DNA of 64,000 nt from Streptomyces sp. NBC_01428. GTDB lineage: Bacteria > Actinomycetota > Actinomycetes > Streptomycetales > Streptomycetaceae. Positions within the stretch are counted from its first letter, which is position 1, and the number at the start of each line of letters is the position of its first letter. Under the pieces are notes generated by a model. The model was not told where the DNA came from. It ran no database searches and saw only the letters and a program-made list of their open reading frames with translations. The stretch is from contig NZ_CP109499.1 of NCBI RefSeq assembly GCF_036231965.1, forward strand, positions 3,906,001 through 3,970,000, given 5' to 3'. Position numbers and translations under genes: made by a program. Shown here piece after piece: positions 27,677-36,500 of this stretch.

Positions 27677-28675
27677 GTGATTTACAGGCACCATATCGCG
27701 CCCCCGCGCGCCTTCACCCAGTTCTCCCACGAGCTCATCCGGCACCCCCGGCTGTCCTCCGACGCGGTCCGCCTCCTGACCTGGCAGCTCTCCCTTCCGG
27801 AGGGAGCGCGCGAGCCCCTCTCGCGCACCGCCGAACGCGCCCGTATCGGAGCAACCGCCTTCACCCGCGCCAAGCGCCAGCTGAAGGACGAGGGCTTCGT
27901 GCACGAGCGGCGCCTTCAAGGCCCCGGCGGCCACTGGGTCACCCAACAGCTCGTCTCCAGCGTCCCGTTGAACCCCGGTGAAGCCGCTAAGCTCCTCGCG
28001 CAAATGCCCGTGTCGCCGCAGGCCGCACCGAGTGCCCGCAATCCGGCGGTCGGTGAGCGGACAGGTCGGCTCACCGGCGGTCTTCCCTACGGCGACACCC
28101 ATGTGAACACCCGCAACCGTCCCCCCAAACCCCCCGAGGACACACCCGATGGCCCCGCACCCGCCGAAGCCTCCGAAGCCGCGCACTCCTCGCCAGCCCC
28201 GGAAACCCCGCAAGCCCAGGTAGACCGCGAGGGTCACGAGGACGGCAGGCCAGGTCCCCCGAACCCCCATCTCGAAGAGGCCCGCACCCTCGCCGCCTCC
28301 TACCGCGACCTGGACCCCGCCCTCCGTCACATCCCCCGCCCCATGCACGCCGAGCTGACCCGCCTCACCGCCCGCTGGCTCGACGCAGGCCACCCGCCCA
28401 CAGCTATCCGCACCCACATCCTCCGCGGCCTCCCCGACGACGGCACCCCCGTCCACCGCCCCGGCGGCCTGCTGCGCCACCTGCTCCAGGACGTGCCACC
28501 CCCGCCCGTCGCCCCTCGCAGCGCTCCCCCACGCACCTCGCAGCAGCTCGATCCCTCCGCCGCCGGCCTCTCCTCGCGACTGGCCGCCCTGCGTGAGTGC
28601 GAGGGCCATCACGTGCAGGCGACCCTGTTCCGGCCGGTCCACGACGAGATGCTCTGCCCGCGCTGCTCCGGCTGA
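27677..28675 (+). CDS. Winged-helix-like protein with disordered middle
   Basis: A 332-residue protein. Residues about 10-100 look like a winged helix (DAVRLLTWQLSLPEGAREPL... TAERARIGATAFTRAKRQLKDEGF), of the type in plasmid replication initiators and actinobacterial regulators. Residues 105-200 are Pro/Ala-rich and probably unstructured. The C-terminus (about 205-332) is helical and ends with a CPRC-like pair (EMLCPRCSG). The GTG at MIYRHHIAPP is chosen, with AGGG about 9 bases upstream; 27656 is an alternative. Role unknown; the NYN nuclease gene follows 36 bases later. Confidence 0.65.
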   Translation: MIYRHHIAPPRAFTQFSHELIRHPRLSSDAVRLLTWQLSLPEGAREPLSRTAERARIGATAFTRAKRQLKDEGFVHERRLQGPGGHWVTQQLVSSVPLNPGEAAKLLAQMPVSPQAAPSARNPAVGERTGRLTGGLPYGDTHVNTRNRPPKPPEDTPDGPAPAEASEAAHSSPAPETPQAQVDREGHEDGRPGPPNPHLEEARTLAASYRDLDPALRHIPRPMHAELTRLTARWLDAGHPPTAIRTHILRGLPDDGTPVHRPGGLLRHLLQDVPPPPVAPRSAPPRTSQQLDPSAAGLSSRLAALRECEGHHVQATLFRPVHDEMLCPRCSG

Positions 28676-28711
28676 ATGCGCTTCAACTCGTTGCTGCCGT
28701 ACCGTAATCGC

Positions 28712-29350
28712 ATGACTACCAACATCTACATCGACGGCTTCAACCTCTACTACGGCCGCCTCAAGAAGAACCCCGAGCTCAAGTGGCTCGACCCGGTCTC
28801 CCTGTGCGCCAAGCTCGTCCCGGCCGGACAACAGATCAAGCGCGTGCGGTACTTCACGGCGAGAATCAAGCCACGCCCGGACGATCCGGGCGGTCCACAG
28901 CGCCAGGACGCCTATCTGCGCGCCCTCGGCACACTGCCCCAAGTGTCCGTCCATTACGGGAGGTTCCTGCAGACCACCCCGCGCATGCGGCTGGCCCAGC
29001 CGCCGCCCGGCGGTCCGAACACGGTCGCGGTGGTCAAGACCGAGGAGAAGGGGACCGACGTCCACATCGCCTCGCACATGCTGCTCGACGCCTTCCGCAA
29101 GGACTGCGACCTGATGGTCCTCGTCAGCAATGACAGCGACCTGTGCGAACCGCTGCGGATGGTCAAGGAGGAGCTCGGCGTCGACATCGGCATCCTCAAC
29201 CCGTTCGACAAGCCGAGCCACTGGCTCCGACAGCTCCAGCCGGCGTTCATGAAGCCGATCCGGGAAGGTGTCGTGCGCGCCTCGCAGTTGCCCGACCCGG
29301 TGCTCCTGGGTGACGGCAAGGAGGTGCGCCGGCCCAAGGAGTGGGTCTGA
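28712..29350 (+). CDS. NYN-domain (PIN-like) nuclease
   Basis: A 212-residue NYN protein, a PIN-like fold usually acting as a metal-dependent RNase. The acidic residues expected in the site are present: IYIDGFNLYYG at residues 5-15, the aspartate of KGTDVHIASHMLLDAF near 125, and SNDSDLCEPL near 145. Length is normal. The start is at MTTNIYIDGFN; no ribosome site is obvious. In a defence island such a nuclease could be a toxin or an RNA-degrading effector, but this is inference. Confidence 0.85.
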   Translation: MTTNIYIDGFNLYYGRLKKNPELKWLDPVSLCAKLVPAGQQIKRVRYFTARIKPRPDDPGGPQRQDAYLRALGTLPQVSVHYGRFLQTTPRMRLAQPPPGGPNTVAVVKTEEKGTDVHIASHMLLDAFRKDCDLMVLVSNDSDLCEPLRMVKEELGVDIGILNPFDKPSHWLRQLQPAFMKPIREGVVRASQLPDPVLLGDGKEVRRPKEWV

Positions 29351-29374
29351 GGAGCACTCTCGCAGCAAAAAGCA

Positions 29375-29402
29375 GAGGCCCACCGAATCCTTGGTGGGCC
29401 TC
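29375..29402. terminator. Hairpin after the NYN gene
   Basis: GAGGCCCACC and GGTGGGCCTC, 10 perfect pairs with an 8-base loop, lie 25 bases past the NYN stop. An A5 run precedes the stem, so the U run lies on the leftward strand; the hairpin may work in both directions. Confidence 0.75.
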
Positions 29403-29444
29403 GCGCCTGCTCGCCGCGACGAACAGGGGAATGAATATCCACCC

Positions 29445-29466
29445 TAGCGCACTGGGGAGTGCGCTA
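29445..29466. promoter_or_regulatory. Perfect palindrome upstream of the HATPase gene
   Basis: TAGCGCACT, GGGG, AGTGCGCTA: 9-base perfect arms. It lies 145 bases upstream of the HATPase gene in a gene-free stretch and looks like a dimeric repressor operator. The XRE regulator at 26614-27435 is a candidate binder. Confidence 0.5.
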
Positions 29467-29539
29467 CCAAGCGAACAGCTACCGTCACGTAAAGTTCCGG
29501 CCGACCGGGCCCCTACAGCCCGCCGCGCAGCGCCACCTC

Positions 29540-29566
29540 ACCCCTACAGATGCGTTCTGTAGGGGT
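29540..29566. promoter_or_regulatory. Inverted repeat with a third copy upstream
   Basis: ACCCCTACAG and CTGTAGGGGT with a 7-base loop, 45 bases before the HATPase start. A further direct copy CCCCTACAG lies at 29510-29518. Three copies of a 9-base word in 57 bases suggest a regulator-binding array rather than a terminator. Confidence 0.5.
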
Positions 29567-29610
29567 GTCCTACCTGGTCAGCGCCTCCCCGGAGGCCCGA
29601 TCTTCGGGTC

Positions 29611-30096
29611 ATGAGCACCTTCGTCCTCCGCTTCAGCGCCACCCCTCGCGGCGCCCGCCTCGCCCGCCGTCTCGCCTCCCACCAGATGGACCTGTGGGGC
29701 TGGGACTACGGCAGCCCCGTGCACGACACCGTGGAGCTGATCGTCGCCGAGCTGGCCGCGAACGCCGTCACCCACGGCAAGATCCCTGGCCGGGACGCCG
29801 AACTACGTCTCGCCCGGCAGGTCGACGAAGGGCTCGTCCGGGTCGAAGTGGATGACGTACGCGGGGAACGGCTGCCCGTGCTCGCGGCGGACCCGCACGG
29901 CTCTCCCCTCTCGGACCGCGGGCGCGGACTCGCTCTCGTCACGGCGCTGGCCGAGGAGTGGGGTGTCGCCGAACGACTCGGGGGCCCCGGCAAGACCGTG
30001 TGGGCCGTGGTCGCCGCGCCCCGCTCGCCGGCGGAAGTGACCTGCTCCGACGTCAGCCCGCGACCCTCGGCACGCCACCCTTGCGGCCCACGTTGA
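29611..30096 (+). CDS. ATP-binding protein, anti-sigma-factor kinase-like (HATPase_c)
   Basis: A 161-residue single-domain GHKL ATPase. The N-box is ELIVAELAANAVTHG near residue 45 and the G1/G2 region is DRGRGLALVTALAEEWG near residue 105. Such RsbW/SpoIIAB-like proteins are abundant in Streptomyces, often beside XRE/DUF397 pairs. They are thought to bind sigma or anti-sigma partners. The 3' end overlaps the convergent ATPase gene by 44 bases. Partner unknown. Confidence 0.85.
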   Translation: MSTFVLRFSATPRGARLARRLASHQMDLWGWDYGSPVHDTVELIVAELAANAVTHGKIPGRDAELRLARQVDEGLVRVEVDDVRGERLPVLAADPHGSPLSDRGRGLALVTALAEEWGVAERLGGPGKTVWAVVAAPRSPAEVTCSDVSPRPSARHPCGPR

Positions 30097-31522
30097 AAGC
30101 GATGCGGTAGACGTCCGGCAGGTCTATACGGTCGTCACGGCGCCGGCGCATGACACCCAGCGAGATCAGCTCCTCGATCAACAACGCCGGATCCTCCGGG
30201 TGGCGAGGACCGGTGCGTACCAGCGTGTCGTCCTGGGGGTTGCTGGGCACGTACCGCTCAGCCTCTTTCTGCAGGGCCTCGACGAGTCGCGACTCCGCCC
30301 ACAGTGCCTCGACCTTCTCCTGCTCCACCGGCACCTGCCGCCCGGCCAGCGGCTCGATCGCCAGCCGCACCCACGGCATGTCCTCGCTCACCTCGGCGAC
30401 CCGGGTCTCCGACGCCGTCTGCACTCCCCGCCGGATGCCTTCGTGGTGCAGGGCGAACTCATGCCCGGCGTACTGGTCACGAGTCTCCGCCAAAGCCTTC
30501 TGCAAAGCGCTCAGGAAACTGCGCGGGCTGACCTGCTCGACCCCGTCCATCAGGTGGTTGGGCAACCAGGTGAAGGTGTGGCCCTTGCGGAAGTTGGAGC
30601 CCATATAGGGGCTGGCGATCAGGGTGAACTGGTCCGTCTGGAACTGTTCGTCGCCGCTGAGCAGTGCGGGAGGAACATGCCGCTGACCGTCGGCCTCGGA
30701 CTGCCAACCCCCCGTGAGCTGCCGGAAGCGGGCCGCGAGATCGCCGTCGTGATTGCCCAGTGTGTGGAACAGGAGGCCGTACAGGTTGGCGCGGGACCAG
30801 GTCAGGGCCGCCGCGTTCGACGTCAGCTTCGAGGCGTCCGGGAAGTGCAGCAGAGCACCGTCGTACATGTCGGGGCGGATGAACACCTTGAAGCGGATGT
30901 TCCGAGTTCCCAGACGCATGGCGAGCGCCAGCTCCAGAATGCCGCTCACGAGGCGGTCCGCATGCGAGCGGACCCGGTGGAGATGCTCCAGAGCGTCGAA
31001 GAGGATCAGGTGCGTGCCCTTCGCATCCCTGTCCACACGCTGCACCGTGCGCTCGGCGGCGCCGGGATTGCGGCGCACCCAGGCCGCCTTGTCCCGCCAC
31101 TCGGCGAGGTCACGGAGCTCCGGCTGATCGAAGGCGGTGAGCAGTACGGCGTACCAGATGTCGTACGGCGGCACCCCTTCCTCGACCAACTGCCGCAGGT
31201 TGCCCGGCCCGGGGTAGAGGTTCGGTTTCCACGCCGCACCGTACCCGGTCGACACCTTGACATTGCGCAGTCGTTCGATGCCGTACTCCTGGGCGGCGAT
31301 CCCACGCAGGCTCGGGTCCTGCAGCGAGCGGTACCAGAAGGTCTTGCCCACACCGCGGCCTCCGCGGACCACGGTGGTGTCGACATACAGCGCCGCCCGA
31401 TGCGTGTCCGGCGTGAACAGACTCCTGACGTTCGGCTCGGCTGTATCGGCGTCGTGAGCCTCTGGCAGGGCGGCAGCCAGAAGGTCGCGGTACTCCTGGA
31501 CGACCAGTGCGGCGGTGTTCAT
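30053..31522 (-). CDS. P-loop ATPase, last gene of a HEPN/ParA/ATPase trio
   Basis: A 489-residue ATPase. Walker A is GGRGVGKTFWYRSL near residue 55 and a Walker B-like strand is HLILFDALEHL near residue 175, followed by a sensor-like FKVFIRPDMYD. The C-terminus (about 440-485, ALLIEELISLGVMRRR) resembles a winged helix. The layout recalls STAND/AAA-type signal ATPases, but I do not recognise a named family. It starts 8 bases after the ParA-like gene, so the three minus-strand genes form one operon. Confidence 0.75.
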   Translation of the reverse strand: MNTAALVVQEYRDLLAAALPEAHDADTAEPNVRSLFTPDTHRAALYVDTTVVRGGRGVGKTFWYRSLQDPSLRGIAAQEYGIERLRNVKVSTGYGAAWKPNLYPGPGNLRQLVEEGVPPYDIWYAVLLTAFDQPELRDLAEWRDKAAWVRRNPGAAERTVQRVDRDAKGTHLILFDALEHLHRVRSHADRLVSGILELALAMRLGTRNIRFKVFIRPDMYDGALLHFPDASKLTSNAAALTWSRANLYGLLFHTLGNHDGDLAARFRQLTGGWQSEADGQRHVPPALLSGDEQFQTDQFTLIASPYMGSNFRKGHTFTWLPNHLMDGVEQVSPRSFLSALQKALAETRDQYAGHEFALHHEGIRRGVQTASETRVAEVSEDMPWVRLAIEPLAGRQVPVEQEKVEALWAESRLVEALQKEAERYVPSNPQDDTLVRTGPRHPEDPALLIEELISLGVMRRRRDDRIDLPDVYRIAFNVGRKGGVPRVAG

Positions 31523-31530
31523 CGCGGTCC

Positions 31531-32916
31531 TTAGCTGCTCTGCGGATCTGCAGTGATCAGGAGCCTAGCGTTGGGGAGGAAATCCCGGTACGCGGCCTGG
31601 ACGAAGGCGCGGTCCTGCCAGCCCGGAGCGGCGACGGCATCCAGGCCGACCAGCCCCGGCTCGAACAGGATGGGGATGGGGTGGTGCGGAGCGGCCTCGT
31701 CCTCCAGGAAGGGGGAGAAGGTACTGGGGTCCAGTTCGTTGGTCTCCGGGTCGACATCGTCGTTGTCGTAGAGCAGGGAGAAGCAGTCCCAGGCGTGCTC
31801 GCGGAACGACTGGAGGTAGGCGGCCTGAGGACGGAGGGGGGAGTCCGGAACCATCGACGCCACCATGCGCAGCTTCTCGCGGATCGCCGGAGCCTGTCCC
31901 GATGACAGCCATGCCTCGAAGAGGTCCCGGTAGCCCTCCCAGGTCTGGGCGTTGTCCGTGCCGAACAGGAGCGCCAGGTCGCAGAGGCGGGAGATCGCGA
32001 CGGCGGCGATGTCATGGATGCCGGCCCTGCTGTCGATCAGGACGACGTCGGGGCGCCGGCCGCTGTCGCCGTCCCGGGCCACCGCTTCCTCGCAAGCGTG
32101 CAGGGCCTGCTCCAGCCGGTCGGCGAAGTCCGCGCCCGGGACGTCCGCGTACGCACGGTTCAGCTTGTCGACATAGGCGTAGGGGACACCGGGGGTGCCC
32201 TGGCCGCGAGCGGGCGCCACCCAGAGTTCGCCCCGCCCGCCGCGGGGCTCGTACTGAGTGCGGATCACGTGGTCCAGGCCTTCCGCGTTGCCGATGGCCG
32301 ACTCCACGAGCTGGTCGATGACGCCGTGAGGGGGCAGATCCGCACCCTCGGCGACCAGCGGGCCCACGCCGGGCGACTCGAGATCCAGGTCGACGACGAG
32401 AACGATGTATCCCTGGTCCGCCAGGTGGCGGGCCAGCACGGCGGTCGCGGTGCTACGTCCTACGCCACCCTTGAAGCCGTAGAGCGCGGTGCGGTGGGTC
32501 CGCGAGCCGTCTGGTTCCGGAGCGGGGGTGGACACCTGCCCCCAGTCCTCCCCGACGACGGTGTTGTCGAGGATCCGTACCCGTCCGGTGGGCTGCTCGG
32601 GGTCCTTGACGACCCGCTCGGAGTTCAGCAGAGCCCCTGCCGAGAAGAGACCGGACGCCGGCATCAGCGGGCGGTCGGAGGCGTAGCGCCCCAGCTCCTG
32701 GGTGAGACGACGCCCGTAGGCGGCTTCGAGGTTCTCCAGGACGGGCGGGAGCGGCTGCGTGCGATCGTCGACGATGAGGGTGAAGCGTCCGAGGACATCT
32801 CGCACGGCCAGTACATCCACCCCCGCGCCCGCGATCTCGTGGGCCAGTGCCAGAGCGCGAAGACGTGCTTCGGCGAAGCGGACCAGCGGGACGACTGGTT
32901 CGGGGGCGACGGTCAC
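31531..32916 (-). CDS. ParA/MinD-like ATPase with N-terminal extension
   Basis: A 461-residue protein. After about 140 residues of unknown fold comes a deviant Walker A, FKGGVGRSTA near residue 148, in which Arg replaces the usual P-loop Lys of KGGVGKT. It is followed by YIVLVVDLDLESPGVG and DVVLIDSRAGIHD, as in ParA/MinD/SIMIBI ATPases. Such KGGVGR proteins are common in actinobacteria beside signalling ATPases. The GTG start overlaps the stop of the HEPN-like gene (GTGA), so the two are translationally coupled. The frame extends further upstream but antisense-like. A role in sensing or assembly is inferred. Confidence 0.78.
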   Translation of the reverse strand: MTVAPEPVVPLVRFAEARLRALALAHEIAGAGVDVLAVRDVLGRFTLIVDDRTQPLPPVLENLEAAYGRRLTQELGRYASDRPLMPASGLFSAGALLNSERVVKDPEQPTGRVRILDNTVVGEDWGQVSTPAPEPDGSRTHRTALYGFKGGVGRSTATAVLARHLADQGYIVLVVDLDLESPGVGPLVAEGADLPPHGVIDQLVESAIGNAEGLDHVIRTQYEPRGGRGELWVAPARGQGTPGVPYAYVDKLNRAYADVPGADFADRLEQALHACEEAVARDGDSGRRPDVVLIDSRAGIHDIAAVAISRLCDLALLFGTDNAQTWEGYRDLFEAWLSSGQAPAIREKLRMVASMVPDSPLRPQAAYLQSFREHAWDCFSLLYDNDDVDPETNELDPSTFSPFLEDEAAPHHPIPILFEPGLVGLDAVAAPGWQDRAFVQAAYRDFLPNARLLITADPQSS

Positions 32917-33407
32917 GGAAGCCTTCCGGTGATCAACGCCTGCTCGTGCAGGCTGAGTATGTTCTCGGCCACGGTACGCCGCTGCTGTACGTCGGCCTCG
33001 ACGACATCGCTGCCGTCGCTGTACCGGTCGTCGACCTTCCACGCGTCGAAGGCGGTCAGTCCGCCGAGCGCGGCCGACAGGCGGGTGACGGACCGTCCAT
33101 GCGTCAAGAGAGCCACATCGGTCGCCATCCAGGGGAGGTGGCTGTAGGTGTGGGCGGCCTTGCCGGTCGCCGGGTCTCTGATCCAGGGGGATTTCGACGG
33201 CAGTCCGTTGGGCTTCTTGGGGTCCATGGTCGCCACCGTGAAGCGGAGCAGCAGGCTCTTGAGAGCGCACTCGACCGCGAACCCGTAGTGGTGGTCGGCA
33301 TTGGGCAGCCGGGCATTGTCGTGAAGGAAAACGCCGTCCTCGTAGTGCCGGGCGGCGGCATGGGCGTAGTGGTGCTCTGCGGGATTCACCGACACCCGAC
33401 GGATCAT
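32913..33407 (-). CDS. HEPN-like protein, first gene of the trio
   Basis: A 164-residue helical protein. HHYAHAAARHYEDGVFLH and ADHHYGFAVECALKSLLLRF fit the two-helix HEPN pattern, in which an aliphatic AVECALKxLL helix follows. The catalytic RxxxxxH motif of RNase HEPNs is not evident: RRTVAENILSLH has the wrong spacing. It may be a non-catalytic HEPN or use another site. The ATG has no good ribosome site. It is coupled to the ParA-like gene and divergent from pglY, with a shared 152-base control region. Confidence 0.6.
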   Translation of the reverse strand: MIRRVSVNPAEHHYAHAAARHYEDGVFLHDNARLPNADHHYGFAVECALKSLLLRFTVATMDPKKPNGLPSKSPWIRDPATGKAAHTYSHLPWMATDVALLTHGRSVTRLSAALGGLTAFDAWKVDDRYSDGSDVVEADVQQRRTVAENILSLHEQALITGRLP

Positions 33408-33559
33408 AGGGCGGGCGACCCGAACGGGGCTCGCACTTTCCGCACCGCCCCTTGGGCACGTCCCCTCATTTCGATCCCTCCGGCCGCCCCGCCGTCCTGC
33501 CCCGGCCTGGCAGGATAAGGAGAAGTTGTGAGAGACACCAAGGGGAGCGGGAGCAGCCG

Positions 33560-36500
33560 ATGGCCAGGGGTGGCGACACGGTCGTACTGAGGGACGTCCT
33601 CGACATCAAGGAGGACGTGTACGCCGGCGACTTCAAGGTCGAACTGTCCCAGGGCTTCAAGGGCGACACGGCCGGACAGGTCGAGGAGTACGTGGTCACG
33701 CCGCAGCTCCAGGAACAGTTCGGCAAGGCGCTGAAGCTGGTGCGCGGCGCGGTCCGCAAGAACACTTCGTACGCCGCCTACCTGCACGGTTCCTTCGGTG
33801 CCGGTAAGAGCCACTTCCTGACCGTGCTGCACGCCGTGCTCAACGGGGACGCCTCGGCGCGGGCCAAGCCGCGGCTGCGCGAGGTCATCGCGGAGCACGA
33901 CGAGTGGCTGCGCGGCAAGCGGTTCCTCATGGTGCCCTACCACCTGGTCGGCGCGGCCAACCTGGACGAGGCGCTGCTCGGCGGATACGTGAGGGCCGTA
34001 CGCGACCAGCACCCGGAGGCGCCCACCCCGACCGTGTTCCGCTCCGACGCGATGCTCGCCGACGCCAGGCGGATGCGCGAGCAGCTCGGCGACGACGCGT
34101 TCGTCCGTCTGCTGCCCGCGGAGAGCGGCGGCGCCACGGCGGGGGACGACGACGATGACGAGCTCCAGGTCATCGGCGCCGGCGGGGCCTGGACCTCGGG
34201 TGAACTGGACGACGCGTTCGGCGCGCCCGCCGGGGACCCACGGCGTGAGCGGCTGGTGTCCGCGCTGCTCACCGGGCCGATGCGGTCGTACGCGGAGAGC
34301 GCCCGCGGGGATGCTGCCAAGTACGTGCCGCTGGAGAACGGACTGGCCGCGATCAGCCGGCACGCCCGTTCCCTGAACTACGACGGTGTCGTGCTGTTCC
34401 TCGACGAGCTGGTGCTGTGGCTCCAGGCGCACATGCGGGACCGGACCTTCGTCAACAGCGAGATCCAGAAGCTGGTGAAGCTGATCGAGTCGGGGGACGC
34501 CGACCGGCCCGTGCCGATCGTGTCGTTCATCTCCCGCCAGCGCGACCTGTCCCAGCTCGTCGGCTCCGACGTGCTCGGCGCCGACGTCAAGGCGATGGAG
34601 CAGGCCCTCGAATACCTCAACGAGCGGTTCGACACGGTCGACCTGGAGGACCGCAACCTGCCGGAGATCATCAAGGAGCGGGTGCTCAAGCCGCTCCCCG
34701 GCAAGGAGGTGGTGCTGGAGAACGCGTTCGGCGGGATCGACCGGTCCAACCAGCAGGTCAAGGACATCCTGCTGGACGGCGGCGGTGCCACCCACGCCGA
34801 CTGGACCGACTTCCGGGCCGTTTACCCGCTGTCGCCGGCGCTGCTCAACGTGCTCGTCGCCCTCTCCGGCGCCCTCCAGCGCGAGCGGACCGGTCTGAAG
34901 CTCGTCCAACTGCTGCTGGAGCGGAACGCAGGTGCCGCCGTGGGTCGGCTGATCCCGCTCGGCGACCTGTGGGACGTGCTCCTCGACGGGACCGGCGCCG
35001 CCTTCACCGACAAGCTGAAGCGCGAGTCCGAGGCCGCCGTGAAGTTCCACGCCAAGGCGCGCGCCCACCTGCTGGAGAAGTACGGCTCGGACGAGCACGC
35101 CGACTTCCAGGCCGACGACCGGTTCGTGAAGACCCTGCTACTCGGGGCGCTGGCACCGGACGTGCCCGCGCTGCGGCGGCTGACGGGCGCACGGCTCGCG
35201 GGGCTGAACCACGGCTCGGTGCGCTCCCGGACCGTTCCCGCCGGTGACGTCGTCGTACGGCGGATGCGGGACCTCCAGGCCACGTTCCCGTCCGAGGTGC
35301 GCTCCGACGGCGAGGCCGACCCCGTGTTCTCGCTGCACCTGTCCGACCTGGACATCGAGCCGCTGCTCGACGCCGTCGCCGAGGAGGACAAGGCCGGCGT
35401 GCGCCGGGTGTGGCTGCGCGACCGGCTGTGGGAGGCCGTCGGTGTACGGGACGGTCAGTTCGTCGCCGAGAAGGAGATCGTCTGGCGCGGTACCCGGCGG
35501 GTCGCCGAGTTCGTCTTCGGGAACGTACGGGACCGGGCGGACCTGCCCGACGAGCAGTTCACGCCCTCGACCGCGGGCAACGTGCGGTTCGTCGTCGACT
35601 ATCCCTTCGACGACGGCGACCACTACCCGAGCGACGACTTCCACCGCGTGGAGCAGCTGAAGAAGGACGGGGTGACCGCGCCGACCCTGGTGTGGCTCAC
35701 CGACTTCTTCTCCGACCAGCGCAGGGCCCAGCTCGGCCGGCTGATGCGGATCGGGTTCCTGCTGGAACGCGACCGTCTCACCGACTACACGGGGAACTTC
35801 CCGCCCGACGACCGCGCCAAGGTCAAGCGCCAGCTCGAAGTGGCCCGCGACACCCTCACCGACCAGCTCACGGGAGCGCTCGCCGAGGTGTACGGGCTGG
35901 CCCAGCCGACCGACTCCAACCCGGGCCCCGAAGTGCCGGACGGACGGCACGTGCTCTCGCTCCAGCCGGAGTTCGCGCACCCCCGCGAGGAGGGCGGCAA
36001 GGGCTTCGAGAAGAACGTGCAGCACCTGGCCGACGGCATGTTCTCCGCCCTGTACGCCAAGCACCCCGACTTCGGCCTGGACGGCAAGGGGCAGCGCAAG
36101 GCGGTGACGCCCGCCGAACTGCGCACCGCCCTGGAGTGGATCACCCGGGCCATGGACGACGGCGGACGGGCCCAGAACGTCGACAGCCACCACCTCAAGA
36201 CCGTCAAGCGCATCGTGGAGCCGCTGGAGCTCGGCACGGTCCACGACGGTCCGCTGGTCATGCGACAGGACTGGCGCACCCGCATCAACCAGGCCGCCGC
36301 CGCGCACAAGCAGCGCGGCGACCTCGCCGTCGAGGACATCCGCCTCTGGATCTCCAAGGACCTCGGCTACGGCGGCCTCGACAAACTCACCGGGAACCTC
36401 CTCATCTCGGCCTACGCGCTGCTCGACGACCGGGCCTGGGCGTACCAGGGCGGGCCGGAGCGGGAGGCGCCCGCACTGCACGAGATCGGCCCCGGCTGGT

